From positions 209,869 to 273,868 of the forward strand of contig NZ_JIAV01000021.1 in the NCBI RefSeq assembly GCF_000620645.1: 64,000 bases of DNA. Reading direction: 5' to 3'. Below the pieces are notes generated by a model. It was not told the origin of the DNA. It ran no database searches and saw nothing but the letters and a program-made list of their open reading frames with translations. Made by a program: the position numbers and the translations under genes. Origin of the DNA: Nocardioides sp. URHA0032 (lineage in GTDB: Bacteria > Actinomycetota > Actinomycetes > Propionibacteriales > Nocardioidaceae). Of the stretch, positions 1 through 9,217 are shown in pieces (position 1 is the first letter of the stretch; each line of letters starts with the position of its first letter).

Positions 1-282
1 GTGTGCCACGCGTTCCCGCAGATCACGTCGTACGGCGGGTGGGACGCGCACGGTGAGCACGCCTCCGGCAAGGCGCTGGACATCATGACCAGCGACAAGG
101 CGCTCGGCGACACGATCGCGGCGTACCTCCAGTCGCACGCCTCCGAGCTGCACCTCTACGACGTCATCTGGTGGGACCAGATCTGGACGCCGGTGCGGGC
201 CTCCGAGGGCTGGCGTGCCTACGGCGACCACGGCTCGCCGACGGCGAACCACATGGACCACGTGCACGTCTCGACGTACTGA
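1..282 (+). CDS. M15-like / ARB_07466-like peptidase domain protein, 5' end outside window
   Basis: The frame is open from base 1 to a TGA at 282, so only the last ~93 residues are visible and the real start is almost certainly upstream. The segment HASGKALDIM followed by HMDHVHV near the C-terminus has the spacing of zinc ligands in the D-Ala-D-Ala carboxypeptidase-like C-terminal domains of actinobacterial secreted wall hydrolases. It probably acts on peptidoglycan outside the cell, but the signal peptide and other domains are not in the window. The family assignment rests on these short motifs only. Confidence 0.65.
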   Translation: MCHAFPQITSYGGWDAHGEHASGKALDIMTSDKALGDTIAAYLQSHASELHLYDVIWWDQIWTPVRASEGWRAYGDHGSPTANHMDHVHVSTY

Positions 283-322
283 CCCGGCCGACTGGCGGAG
301 CGTGCGCCTAGGCTCTGGTCCG

Positions 323-1579
323 ATGAGCCACGACCGGTACGACGACGCCGCGCGCGAGCGCCTCGTCGAGGAGCCCCCCAAGCGGGTCGACGCACCGGTG
401 CGCACGCCGTTCGAGCGCGACCGCGCGCGGGTCGTGCACGCGGCGGCGTCGCGACGGCTGGCGGCCAAGACCCAGGTGATGGGGCCGCAGGCCGACGACT
501 TCGTCCGGAACCGGCTCACCCACAGCCTCGAGGTCGCCCAGATCGCCCGGGACCTGTCCCGCGCGCTGGGCAGCCAGCCCGACATCGCGGAGACCGCCGC
601 GCTCGCGCACGACCTCGGCCACCCGCCGTTCGGGCACAACGGCGAGCGGGTGCTGGCGGAGCTGGGTGAGGCGTGCGGCGGGTTCGAGGGCAACGCCCAG
701 ACGCTGCGGATCCTGACCCGCCTGGAGGCCAAGACCGACGGCGCCGGTCTCAACCTGACCCGCGCCACCCTCGACGCGTGCACCAAGTACCCGTGGCCCC
801 GTTCCGAGGCCGAGGAGCCGCAGGGGGTGCACGCCGACGGGTCGCCGCGGTTCGTCGTGAAGTTCGGGGTGTACGACGACGACCGGCCGGTCTTCGACTG
901 GATGCGCCGCGGCGCCGACGGCAGCCGCCAGTGCCTCGAGGCGCAGGTGATGGACCTCGCCGACGACGTGGCGTACTCGGTGCACGACGTCGAGGACGGC
1001 GTGGCCGCCGAGCGCGTCGACCTCACCGCGATCGACGAGGCGGCCGTCTGGCAGACGGTCCGCGACTGGTATCTCCCGGACGCCGGCGACGACGTGCTCG
1101 ACAAGACCCTTGCCGGGCTCCGGAGCGTCGGCAGCTGGCCGCAGACGCCGTACGACGGGGGCCGGCGCTCGCTCGCCGCGCTCAAGAACCTCACCAGTGA
1201 CCTCATCGGCCGGTTCTGCGGGGCGGTGCAGCACGCGACGTTCGCCGCGGGCGACGGCCCGTTCGTGCGGTACGCCGCCGATCTCGTCGTGCCCGAGGAG
1301 ACCCGGCTCGAGATCGCCGTGCTCAAGGGCATCGCGGCCCACTACGTGATGCGTGCCGACGACCGCGTCGCGTTGATGGAGCGCCAGCGCGAGCTGCTCG
1401 CCGAGCTGGTCGCACTGCTCGCGCACCGCGGCCCGGACGCGATGGAGCGGCAGTTCGCCGACGACTGGTCGGTCGCCGCGGACGACGCGGACCGGCTGCG
1501 CGTCGTCGTCGACCAGGTCGCCTCCCTCACCGACCAGAGTGCGGTCGCGTGGCACGCCGCGCTGCGGGGGCCGGCATGA
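323..1579 (+). CDS. dgt: Deoxyguanosinetriphosphate triphosphohydrolase-like protein
   Basis: An HD-superfamily dNTP triphosphohydrolase of 418 aa, the size of the actinobacterial dGTPase-like family. It hydrolyses dGTP (and often other dNTPs) to the deoxynucleoside plus triphosphate, affecting dNTP pools and fidelity. The RNRLTHSLEV segment supplies the first metal-binding His, AHDLGHPPFGHNGE the HD motif, and a later Asp lies in QVMDLADDVAYSVHD. The ATG at 323 is chosen over the longer open frame because homology begins near RTPFERDRARVVH and TAGGCT (309-314) sits 8 nt upstream, suggesting a leaderless transcript. It overlaps the next gene by ATGA and lies just before dnaG, a common actinobacterial arrangement. 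Confidence 0.93.
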   Translation: MSHDRYDDAARERLVEEPPKRVDAPVRTPFERDRARVVHAAASRRLAAKTQVMGPQADDFVRNRLTHSLEVAQIARDLSRALGSQPDIAETAALAHDLGHPPFGHNGERVLAELGEACGGFEGNAQTLRILTRLEAKTDGAGLNLTRATLDACTKYPWPRSEAEEPQGVHADGSPRFVVKFGVYDDDRPVFDWMRRGADGSRQCLEAQVMDLADDVAYSVHDVEDGVAAERVDLTAIDEAAVWQTVRDWYLPDAGDDVLDKTLAGLRSVGSWPQTPYDGGRRSLAALKNLTSDLIGRFCGAVQHATFAAGDGPFVRYAADLVVPEETRLEIAVLKGIAAHYVMRADDRVALMERQRELLAELVALLAHRGPDAMERQFADDWSVAADDADRLRVVVDQVASLTDQSAVAWHAALRGPA

Positions 1580-2490
1580 GCGACCCGCTGGTCTGGCTGC
1601 CGTTCGACCCCGCCGAGCTGGGGGACCCGCCCGCCGGCCTGCGCTACGAGGTGGTCGACCCGACCGAGCGGGTGCCCGACTCCGTCGGGGAGGTGCGGTT
1701 CTACGTGCCGCCGTACCAGGTCGGGGCGCGCGTGGCCGAGGTCCTGCCCCGGATGACGTCGCTCGAGGTCGTGCAGACGATGACCGCCGGCGTGGACAAC
1801 CTCCGCGGCGCGATCCCGGACGGCGTGCTGCTGTGCAACGGCCGCGGCATCCACGACACCTCGACCGCCGAGCTCGCGGTGACCCTGGTCCTCGCGAGCC
1901 TGCGCGGGGTGCCCGGCTTCGTGCGCGACCAGGACCGGCACAGCTGGCGGACCGGCTGGCACCCCGCGCTCGCGGACAAGCGGGTCGTGATCGTCGGGTA
2001 CGGCGCGGTCGGTGCGGCCGTCGAGCGGCGGCTGCTGGCGTTCGAGGTCGAGGTCGTGCGCGTCGCCCGCAGCGCCCGCGACGGCGTGCACGCGATCACC
2101 GAGCTGCCCGCCCTGCTGCCCGAGGCGGACGTCGTGGTGCTCGTCGTACCCCTCACCGAGGAGACGCGCGGCCTCGTGGACGCGCGGTTCCTCGGCGCCC
2201 TGAAGGACGGCGCGCTGCTGGTGAACGTCGCCCGCGGCGCGGTCGTCGACACGGCAGCGGTCGTCGATGCGCTCCACACCGGCCGCCTGCACTACGCGAC
2301 GGACGTGGCCGAGGAGGAGCCGCTGCCCGAGGACCACCCGCTGTGGGACGCGCCGAACCTGCTCGTGTCGCCCCACGTCGGTGGCGCGAGCAGCGCGATG
2401 TGGCCCCGGGCGCACCGCCTGGTCCGCGACCAGCTGCGCCGCTACGCGGCCGGCGAGGACCTGGTGAACGTCATGTCCGGCTCCTACTGA
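1576..2490 (+). CDS. D-isomer-specific 2-hydroxyacid dehydrogenase
   Basis: A 304-aa NAD(P)-dependent dehydrogenase that should interconvert a 2-keto acid and a D-2-hydroxy acid; the substrate cannot be read from sequence. The Rossmann motif GYGAVG lies near residue 140. The catalytic Arg is in NVARGAVVD, a Glu in VAEEEPLPEDHPLW, and the catalytic His in SPHVGG near residue 270. The start is the ATG overlapping the dgt stop (ATGA), so the two are translationally coupled. It is slightly short for the family, with a compact N-terminal substrate-binding half. Confidence 0.9.
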   Translation: MSDPLVWLPFDPAELGDPPAGLRYEVVDPTERVPDSVGEVRFYVPPYQVGARVAEVLPRMTSLEVVQTMTAGVDNLRGAIPDGVLLCNGRGIHDTSTAELAVTLVLASLRGVPGFVRDQDRHSWRTGWHPALADKRVVIVGYGAVGAAVERRLLAFEVEVVRVARSARDGVHAITELPALLPEADVVVLVVPLTEETRGLVDARFLGALKDGALLVNVARGAVVDTAAVVDALHTGRLHYATDVAEEEPLPEDHPLWDAPNLLVSPHVGGASSAMWPRAHRLVRDQLRRYAAGEDLVNVMSGSY

Positions 2491-2570
2491 GCGGAGACCT
2501 GCCAGCGGATCCGCTGTCGGTGGTGGAGCGAGCGACCGGCGTGTCGAGACCTGGACATAGACTCCGCGAC

Positions 2571-4427
2571 GTGGCAGGACGGATCCGCGAGGAGGACATC
2601 GCGACGGTGCGCGAGAAGGCGCGCATCGACGACGTCATCGGGCAGTACGTCACGCTCCGCAACGCCGGCGGCGGCTCGCAGAAGGGGCTGTGCCCGTTCC
2701 ACGACGAGAAGTCGCCGTCGTTCAACGTCAACCCGGCCCGGGGGTTCTTCCACTGCTTCGGCTGCGGTGAGGGCGGGGACGTCATCACGTTCCTGATCAA
2801 GATCGACGGCCTCAGCTTCGCCGAGGCGGTCGAGCGGCTGGCCGACAAGTACGGCGTCCAGCTCCGGCGCGAGGACGACACCTTCCCGACCGAGCGGCCC
2901 AAGGGCCCGTCGCGACGGCGGCTGCTCGAGGCGCACGAGGTCGCGCAGGAGTACTACGCCGAGCGGCTCGGCACGCCGGACGGGCTGGCCGGCCGGCAGT
3001 TCCTGGCGGAGCGCGGCTTCGACCAGGCCGCGGCGGAGACCTTCGGCATCGGGTTCGCCCCGAACGACGGCCGCGCCCTCAGCCAGCACCTGCGCGGCCG
3101 AGGCTTCAGCGTCGAGGAGATGACCGTGGGCGGCCTGATCGGCCCGTCGGGCTACGACCGCTTCCGCGGCCGGTTGCTCTGGCCGATCCGCGAGTCCAGC
3201 GGCGAGACGATCGGGTTCGGCGCCCGGAGGCTCTTCGAGGACGACCGAATCGAGGCGAAGTACCTCAACACCTCCGAGACGCCGATCTACAAGAAGAGCC
3301 ACGTGCTCTACGGGATCGACCTCGCCCGGCGGGAGATCGGTCGCTCGTCGCGGGCGGTGATCGTCGAGGGCTACACCGACGTGATGGCCTGCCACCTCTC
3401 CGGGGTCGGCACGGCGGTCGCCACCTGCGGCACGGCGTTCGGCGACGACCACTCGCGGGTGCTGCGCCGGTTCCTCGGAGACGATCGAGTCACGAAGGGC
3501 GAGATCATCTTCACGTTCGACGGCGACGCGGCCGGGCAGCGAGCAGCGCTGAAGGCCTTCGGCGGCGACCAGAACTTCGTGTCCCAGACCTACGTCGCGG
3601 TGGAGCCGGACGGCTTGGACCCGTGCGACCTGCGGATCAAGAAGGGCGACGCCGCGGTCCGCGAGTTGGTGGCCCGGCGCGTGCCGCTCTACCGCTTCGT
3701 GCTCTCCAACGTCGTTCGCAACTACGACCTCGACCGGGCCGACGGTCGAGCGGACGCCCTCCGCGAAGGCGCCCTACTGGTGTCGAGCATCCGGGACAAG
3801 TCCAAAGTCGAGGCCTTCACTCGAGCGCTGGCCGGCCTGATCGGTCTCGACATCGACGATGTCCGGGACGAGGTACGCCGGGCAGCGAACCGCCGGCCCG
3901 GTCCGGACGTCCGCACGCCCGAGGCGACGCCGGCTCCGCGATCGAACGTCCCCGACCTGCACGACCCGCGCTTCTCGACCGAGCGGGAGACGCTGAAGCT
4001 GGTCATCCAGCATCCGATGACGATCGGCCGGCTCACGTCCGAGATCGGGGCGAATGACTTCACGCACCCGACGTACCGTGCTGTGTGGGAGCTGGTCGTC
4101 GCCGCCGGCGGCCCGGGCGCCGGCGTGGGCGACCCCGGCTGGGCGACGAAGCTCCGGGACGCCGCGGAGAACCCCGCCGTCTCGTCCGCGATCAGCGCTC
4201 TCGGGGTCGAGCCGCTGCTCATGGAGCCCGACGCGGCGTACGTGACCCAGCACCTGGTCCGGCTCCAGGAGCTCACCGCAGCCCGTCGCATCGGCGACAT
4301 CAAGTCGAAGCTCCAGCGCACCAACCCGGTCGAGCACCCCGACGAGTTCAACCGGATGTTCGGCGAGCTCGCCGCCCTCGAGGCGCACCGCCGGGCGCTG
4401 CGGGACCGGCTCACGGGGCCGGCCTGA
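2571..4427 (+). CDS. dnaG: DNA primase DnaG
   Basis: Synthesises RNA primers for chromosomal replication; 618 aa, full length for the family. The N-terminal CHC2 zinc domain is seen as CPFHDEKSPSF and FHCFGCGEGGD (residues ~45-70). The TOPRIM core has VIVEGYTDVMA and FTFDGDAAGQRAA (residues ~265-330) with the metal-binding Glu and Asp residues. The C-terminal region from ~450 is the helicase-interaction part. The GTG at 2571 is chosen because the protein then begins AGRIREEDIATVRE, the usual DnaG N-terminus; the open frame extends ~1 kb further upstream without homology. It is followed by a TGATG overlap. Confidence 0.95.
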   Translation: MAGRIREEDIATVREKARIDDVIGQYVTLRNAGGGSQKGLCPFHDEKSPSFNVNPARGFFHCFGCGEGGDVITFLIKIDGLSFAEAVERLADKYGVQLRREDDTFPTERPKGPSRRRLLEAHEVAQEYYAERLGTPDGLAGRQFLAERGFDQAAAETFGIGFAPNDGRALSQHLRGRGFSVEEMTVGGLIGPSGYDRFRGRLLWPIRESSGETIGFGARRLFEDDRIEAKYLNTSETPIYKKSHVLYGIDLARREIGRSSRAVIVEGYTDVMACHLSGVGTAVATCGTAFGDDHSRVLRRFLGDDRVTKGEIIFTFDGDAAGQRAALKAFGGDQNFVSQTYVAVEPDGLDPCDLRIKKGDAAVRELVARRVPLYRFVLSNVVRNYDLDRADGRADALREGALLVSSIRDKSKVEAFTRALAGLIGLDIDDVRDEVRRAANRRPGPDVRTPEATPAPRSNVPDLHDPRFSTERETLKLVIQHPMTIGRLTSEIGANDFTHPTYRAVWELVVAAGGPGAGVGDPGWATKLRDAAENPAVSSAISALGVEPLLMEPDAAYVTQHLVRLQELTAARRIGDIKSKLQRTNPVEHPDEFNRMFGELAALEAHRRALRDRLTGPA

Positions 4428-4939
4428 TGGGGCTGCGCCGCCGGTCCCCGATCCGGGTGGAGCGAGGGGAGAAGCTGCTCGCCGACGCGGTCGCCGAGGA
4501 GGCGCACCTCGGCGGGACGCGCGACGCGCTCTACGTCGTACGCAACCTCGGCGCCTCCCTGGCCCTGGAGGAGACGCTGCGCATCCCGTGGGAGGACGTG
4601 CAGGCGGCCGACTGGGACGCCGAGACCGGCACGCTCCGGGTCAGCGAGGTCGGCACCTGGGGCGAGCAGCGCCCCGAGCACGTGTTCACGCTGGCCGAGC
4701 CGGGCCTGCTGCTGGAGCTGGTCCGCGAGCGGGTCACCGCCAGCGTCGTCCTCCAGCGGCACGTCCCGATCAACGGCCGCCGCGGACTCCGCGTGGTCGC
4801 CCGCCGGGCGCCGCACGGTGACCGCCCCATCAGCTGGATCTACGAGTTCGACGCCGGCATCGACCCCGACGACCCCGCCGTGCGCAAGGCCGCCGAGGAG
4901 GCCCTTGCGGCCGCCCGCGCCGAGGTGGGCATGCCCTGA
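4427..4939 (+). CDS. Conserved actinobacterial protein of unknown function
   Basis: A 170-aa protein starting at the ATG in TGATG that overlaps the dnaG stop. It begins MGLRRRSPIRVERGEKLL and has no signal peptide, membrane segment or recognisable catalytic motif. The pattern of short beta strands (DALYVVRNL, TLRIPWEDVQAADWD, HVFTL) suggests a compact beta-rich fold. Proteins of this appearance often follow dnaG in actinobacteria. I do not assign a function. Confidence 0.8.
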   Translation: MGLRRRSPIRVERGEKLLADAVAEEAHLGGTRDALYVVRNLGASLALEETLRIPWEDVQAADWDAETGTLRVSEVGTWGEQRPEHVFTLAEPGLLLELVRERVTASVVLQRHVPINGRRGLRVVARRAPHGDRPISWIYEFDAGIDPDDPAVRKAAEEALAAARAEVGMP

Positions 4940-5070
4940 AGGCGTGGTTTCGGGAGAGGTCGCCAAGGACCACGCTGCCGCGCCGGGCCGAGCCGAGTGC
5001 CTCGACCGACACGGCTGACCTCGATTTTTCCTGACGGACCCGGATTGCTAACCTGTGCGGGCTGCACCGA

Positions 5071-5143
5071 TCCCCTGTAGCTCAACTGGCAGAGCATTCG
5101 GCTGTTAACCGGAGGGTTGTTGGTTCGAGTCCAACCGGGGGAG
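5071..5143 (+). tRNA. tRNA-Asn (GTT anticodon)
   Basis: A 73-nt cloverleaf: acceptor TCCCCTG pairs with CGGGGGA (one T-G wobble), anticodon loop CTGTTAA gives GTT, and the T arm is GTTGG-TTCGAGT-CCAAC. The discriminator base is G. All arms can be drawn by eye. Confidence 0.96.
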
Positions 5144-5151
5144 CAGAAGAA

Positions 5152-5190
5152 CGGCCTGACCTGCGACGATCGAGTTCGCTGGTCAGGCCG
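5152..5190. terminator. Hairpin between tRNA-Asn and the convergent gene
   Basis: A perfect 10-bp inverted repeat, CGGCCTGACC (5152-5161) with GGTCAGGCCG (5181-5190), lies between the tRNA and the minus-strand gene that ends at 5238. It is well placed as a bidirectional terminator. No strong U tract is present. Confidence 0.6.
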
Positions 5191-5237
5191 TTCGACGTTG
5201 TCGTCCACGCGGTCGCTGGCCGCGCCCTCGGTGGTCG

Positions 5238-5636
5238 CTACGACGACCTGGCGGTCTTCTTCGCGACGCTCGCCTTCCTGGCCGTGGCCTTGGCCGTCTT
5301 GGCCGTCTTCCGCGCGGGCCGGGTCGACTTCTTGGCGCCGCCGGCCGACTTCTTCGCCGCCGTCTTCGCGGTCCGCGTCGCCGCGCCGGTGGCGCGGGCG
5401 GCCACGTCCACTCCGTCGGGCGGGAACCACACCATCCTCGTCGCCTTCATCTTCGCGGCCAGTGACGCGCCCCGCGCAGCCCACCGCCCCCGGTCTCCGA
5501 CGCTCCGGACCGCGTCGGTGACGGGCTTGGCCCTCCCGAGAACTGGTTTGGCCTTCTCGGCAAGCGGTCGTGCCTTGTCGGTCACGGGCTTGGCCCGGTT
5601 CGTGAGGCCGCTGACCTGACTTCTGAGCTCCATCAT
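5238..5636 (-). CDS. Lys/Ala-rich basic protein
   Basis: 132 aa (two adjacent ATGs, 5636 or 5633; GGGAG lies upstream). Residues 1-65 are amphipathic with a repeated KPVTD/KARPLAEKAK pattern. Residues ~85-132 are strongly basic and Lys/Ala/Thr-rich (KTAAKKSAGGAKKSTRPARK), resembling histone-H1-like tails of actinobacterial nucleoid proteins. It could bind DNA, RNA, membranes or the acidic Gvp tails encoded nearby; none of these is shown. It is the first of four minus-strand genes divergent from the gas-vesicle locus. Confidence 0.7.
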   Translation of the reverse strand: MMELRSQVSGLTNRAKPVTDKARPLAEKAKPVLGRAKPVTDAVRSVGDRGRWAARGASLAAKMKATRMVWFPPDGVDVAARATGAATRTAKTAAKKSAGGAKKSTRPARKTAKTAKATARKASVAKKTARSS

Positions 5637-5777
5637 TTCTTGGTTCTCCCTCCCCGACGTGAGCGCCCGGTCGGGCGCTTCCACTGCGACGCGGCGGCGG
5701 TGACCGCCGGCCGTCAGGGTCATCACCTCTGACGTGCCCGTTCGAGGACGGACTACTCCTGCTCGTCCTCTGCCACT

Positions 5778-5813
5778 GCCGGCCCGGGCATGCACGGCAT
5801 GCTGCGGGCCGGC
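5778..5813. terminator. Strong GC hairpin
   Basis: GCCGGCCCG (5778-5786) pairs with CGGGCCGGC (5805-5813), with a further GCATGC pairing in the loop. It sits in the ~260-bp non-coding gap between the minus-strand genes ending at 5900 and starting at 5636. Terminator or attenuator is the likely role. Confidence 0.45.
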
Positions 5814-5836
5814 GTTCCCTCGGCGCGTGGTCGCTC

Positions 5837-5875
5837 CTCCGGTGGGTTCTCCGGAGGACCGGGAACCCACCGGAG
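5837..5875 (-). terminator. Terminator-like hairpin downstream of the GlsB-type gene
   Basis: A perfect 13-bp stem, CTCCGGTGGGTTC (5837-5849) with GAACCCACCGGAG (5863-5875), 25 bp past the stop of the minus-strand gene at 5900. It probably ends that transcript. Confidence 0.6.
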
Positions 5876-5899
5876 GGAGGATCGGTGAGCCCCCGGGGC

Positions 5900-6181
5900 T
5901 CAGCGGTGCAGGAGTCCCGACTTCTTGTTGTTGCCGGTGATCGCCGAGGCGACCATGACCAGCACGGCCGCGCACGCGATGGCGACGATCCAGCGGACCC
6001 AGTCGACACCAGAGGTGCCGTTGCCGCCGAAGGCGGTGTAGATGTACCAGCCGATGACAACTCCGCCAATGCCGCACACGATCGTGAGCCACAGCGGGAT
6101 GTTGTCCCTGTCGCCGGGGGCGACGAACTTTCCGAGCAGGCCGATGATGATGCCAGCGACGATGACGCCGATGATCTCCAT
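5900..6181 (-). CDS. GlsB/YeaQ/YmgE family small membrane protein
   Basis: A 93-aa integral membrane protein with three hydrophobic helices (IIGVIVAGIIIGLLGKFV, LTIVCGIGGVVIGWYIY, WIVAIACAAVLVMVAS). The first helix with GLLGKFVAPG and the GIGGVVIGW motif match the transglycosylase-associated/GlsB family, typically stress-induced envelope proteins of unknown biochemical role. A strong GGGAGGGAGAA ribosome-binding site precedes the ATG. GGGTAC on the minus strand (6237-6242) could be a stress-type -10 box. Confidence 0.85.
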   Translation of the reverse strand: MEIIGVIVAGIIIGLLGKFVAPGDRDNIPLWLTIVCGIGGVVIGWYIYTAFGGNGTSGVDWVRWIVAIACAAVLVMVASAITGNNKKSGLLHR

Positions 6182-6314
6182 GGCGATTCTCCCTCCCGGG
6201 CCGACGGGGTGTCGTCGGCCTCTCCTGTAGGGCTCTGTACCCGGCTCCGTCGAACGGAATGCGCGTTGGTAGTGGGGCCGAGGACTGGGGACGTGGCCGG
6301 TGGACCGGCGGCGG

Positions 6315-6749
6315 TCACGCGAGGTGCAGCTTGTGGCGCACCCTGTCCATCCGCGACCGGCGCCCAGGCACGGGTGTCTTCTCGCGCGCCGTGGTGGCGG
6401 CGTCGACGAGGACGTTCTTCGCGTTCTTGGCGCCGCCGCGGACGCCGGCGGTCGCCGACCCCATGGTCTCGGCCGCGCGCTTTGCGCCCTTGCGGCGCTT
6501 GGTCTTGGCCGACTTCCTCGCTGACTTCGCCGACGCCGAGCTGCGTTCCTGGATCCCCTTGACGGGGTGTCGTACCTCGCGAGGAACGACCAGCTGCCCA
6601 GCGGTCTGGAACAGCCTGCGGGACAGGAAGAGGATGGGGATCCCCAGGGGCAGCAGGATCAAGGTGACGCACAGCAGCGCCCCTACCAGGCCCAGCAGCC
6701 CTCCGAGTAGCCCGAGCAGACTTGCTGCGGTCCACCGCAACGCTCGCAT
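6315..6749 (-). CDS. Membrane protein with basic cytoplasmic tail
   Basis: 144 aa. Residues ~5-45 are two closely spaced hydrophobic helices (ASLLGLLGGLLGLVGALL, LILLPLGIPILFL). Residues ~70-144 are Lys/Arg/Ala-rich (SARKSAKTKRRKGAKRAAE), with the same low-complexity basic character as the gene at 5238-5636. I recognise no family. It follows the gene at 6760 by about 10 bp on the same strand, so the two are likely co-transcribed. Confidence 0.7.
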   Translation of the reverse strand: MRALRWTAASLLGLLGGLLGLVGALLCVTLILLPLGIPILFLSRRLFQTAGQLVVPREVRHPVKGIQERSSASAKSARKSAKTKRRKGAKRAAETMGSATAGVRGGAKNAKNVLVDAATTAREKTPVPGRRSRMDRVRHKLHLA

Positions 6750-6759
6750 GGTCTCCCCC

Positions 6760-7023
6760 TCACGCGGGTTCGGTGAGGTCGACGAGCCGCTTCATCATCG
6801 GCACGCTCGGAAACGCGTCGCCGCGGACCTTCTCCATGAGCACCGCCGCATACGCGGGCACGTCGTCGGGCAGCAGCAGCTCCTCGACGAGGTCCATCAT
6901 CGTTCCCGAGGGGTAGGGGTCTGCAGCGATCTTCTCGAGCAGCAGGTCGACGAGCCGCGCCCGCGAATCCAGCCCGCCCTGGTTGCCGCCGTTGCCGCCA
7001 CCGTTTCCACCGTTGTTCGCCAT
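6760..7023 (-). CDS. Small Gly/Asn-leader protein of unknown function
   Basis: 87 aa starting MANNGGNGGGNGGNQGG, a flexible Gly/Asn leader, followed by a helical domain (RLVDLLLEKIAADPYPSGTM...LVDLTEPA). The start at 7023 is chosen because GGAGGGAGA lies 5-13 nt upstream. It has no membrane segment or known motif. The two LLEKIAADPYPSGTMMD / LMEKVRGDAFPSVPMMK segments look like an internal duplication. Confidence 0.7.
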   Translation of the reverse strand: MANNGGNGGGNGGNQGGLDSRARLVDLLLEKIAADPYPSGTMMDLVEELLLPDDVPAYAAVLMEKVRGDAFPSVPMMKRLVDLTEPA

Positions 7024-7124
7024 CGTGTCTCCCTCCACGTTCTTCCGCTCCCGATCGGATCTGATGACGTACCCGCTCGCCCTGAAAGGGATGCCCCCCA
7101 GATCACCCTGCCCGGCCGACGTGC

Positions 7125-7149
7125 GCTTCTCGGGTGGGCAGACGGGTAC
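7125..7149 (+). promoter_or_regulatory. Candidate sigma-B/sigma-H-type promoter
   Basis: GCTT (7125-7128), a 15-nt spacer, then GGGTAC (7144-7149), close to the GTTT-N14-16-GGGTAY consensus of actinomycete stress sigma factors. It lies ~65 bp upstream of the DUF1269-like gene. GGGTAC also occurs on the other strand at 7069-7074, facing the divergent minus-strand gene. Confidence 0.45.
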
Positions 7150-7213
7150 TGGTGAGTTGAGGATGCACAGCCGGGGTCCGGCGCCGCGGCTGGGCAGGGA
7201 GGAGCAGCAGGAG

Positions 7214-7897
7214 ATGAGCGCCGACCTACCGACGGGGCGGCCCAGCGACCAGGAGCGGAGCCACGGGGCAATGGCCGGCGGCTCGGCGAACGACGGAGCC
7301 TGGAGGTCGCGCCCGTCGTTGACGGTGTGGAGCTACGACACTCCGCGCGCCGCCGCGGCCGGGACGTTGCGGTTCGGCGAGCTGGTGCGCAGCGGCTCCG
7401 TCTCTCCGATCGACGCAGTCACCGCGATGTGGGTGCCCGGGAGCCACCGCCCCTGGATCGGCCAGCTTCGGCAGACCGGCTCCCCCCGCTCCTCAGGGCC
7501 GCTCGGCGCCGCCCTCATCGGTCTGGCTCGGGTGCTGCTCGGCCCGGAGAGGCTCGACGACGAGTTCGCTCGCGTCGCTGACGCCCTTGCAGGGACGGGC
7601 GTGGATGTGGAGTTCCTGCAGAAGGCACGGTCGCTGACCGCGCCGCCTCGGTCGACGTTGATGGTGCTCTCCGCCGGCGTGGATCTTGACGTGGTGCGCC
7701 CTGTCGTCGAGCGAGGCTTGTCGCGCGGCGACGTCGTGCTGCTGCATGCTCTCCTTCGCGAGGACTCGTTGGAGGTGTTCCGCGAGGCGCTGAACGAAAC
7801 CGGCCTGCGAGAGGGTGCAGATCGTTCAGGCGAGCCTGCGGGAGTGGCGGACGAGATGACAGCGAGGTTCGAACATGACCACCCCGACCAACCCTGA
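7214..7897 (+). CDS. DUF1269-like protein
   Basis: 227 aa. The core has the order of the DUF1269 stress-associated family: LTVWSYDTPRAAAAG, a VSPIDAVTAMWVPG strand, a short LGAALIGLARVLLG hydrophobic stretch, then GTGVDVEFLQKARSL and STLMVLSAGVDLDVVRPVVE. The central glycine-zipper membrane region of typical members is much reduced here. The start at 7214 has a GGAG-type site upstream; an earlier in-frame ATG at 7163 (reading MHSRGPAP) is possible. Role unknown; it sits between the divergent basic-protein genes and the gvp locus. Confidence 0.65.
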   Translation: MSADLPTGRPSDQERSHGAMAGGSANDGAWRSRPSLTVWSYDTPRAAAAGTLRFGELVRSGSVSPIDAVTAMWVPGSHRPWIGQLRQTGSPRSSGPLGAALIGLARVLLGPERLDDEFARVADALAGTGVDVEFLQKARSLTAPPRSTLMVLSAGVDLDVVRPVVERGLSRGDVVLLHALLREDSLEVFREALNETGLREGADRSGEPAGVADEMTARFEHDHPDQP

Positions 7898-8033
7898 CGC
7901 GCTGCCCGAGAACGACGAGCCGCTCTTCGACGAGGTCGTCGAGGAGCTCGGCTACAACCCCGCGCACCCCGAGGAAGCACCTGCCGACTCGACCGACGGC
8001 GGGGCCGAAGACCCTGATCCGTCTGGTACCTGA
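7875..8033 (+). CDS. Small acidic protein
   Basis: 52 aa beginning MTTPTNPDALPENDEPL; about a quarter of residues are Asp or Glu. It overlaps the 3' end of the preceding gene by 23 nt and ends at TGA 8031-8033. No SD is visible, so translation may be coupled. No recognised family. Confidence 0.55.
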   Translation: MTTPTNPDALPENDEPLFDEVVEELGYNPAHPEEAPADSTDGGAEDPDPSGT

Positions 8034-8094
8034 GCGCATGGGGCTGCGGGTCGACAACGCAGGTCACCCGTAGGGGTGCCCTCGACCTTTCGCG

Positions 8095-8119
8095 GTTTAG
8101 TGGCCTAGACCGCGGGTAC
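8095..8119 (+). promoter_or_regulatory. Sigma-B/sigma-H-type promoter of the gas-vesicle locus
   Basis: GTTT (8095-8098), exactly 15 nt, then GGGTAC (8114-8119), a full match to the GTTT-N14-16-GGGTAY pattern known for Streptomyces stress sigma factors. It lies 63 bp upstream of the first gvp-cluster start, with no gene between. It would make the locus responsive to osmotic or envelope stress (inference). Confidence 0.6.
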
Positions 8120-8182
8120 CGCGATGGTCAGGGAGGAGTCGCGACGTGTTGCTCGGGAGGGGTGGCATCGCGGCTGTACTAG

Positions 8183-9211
<1,029 letters not shown>

Positions 9212-9217
9212 TCGGGC

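Noticed and set aside
308..1555. 415-codon antisense frame over dgt
   Set aside because: Complete shadow of a well-conserved gene, with Arg/Val-rich composition and no start signals.
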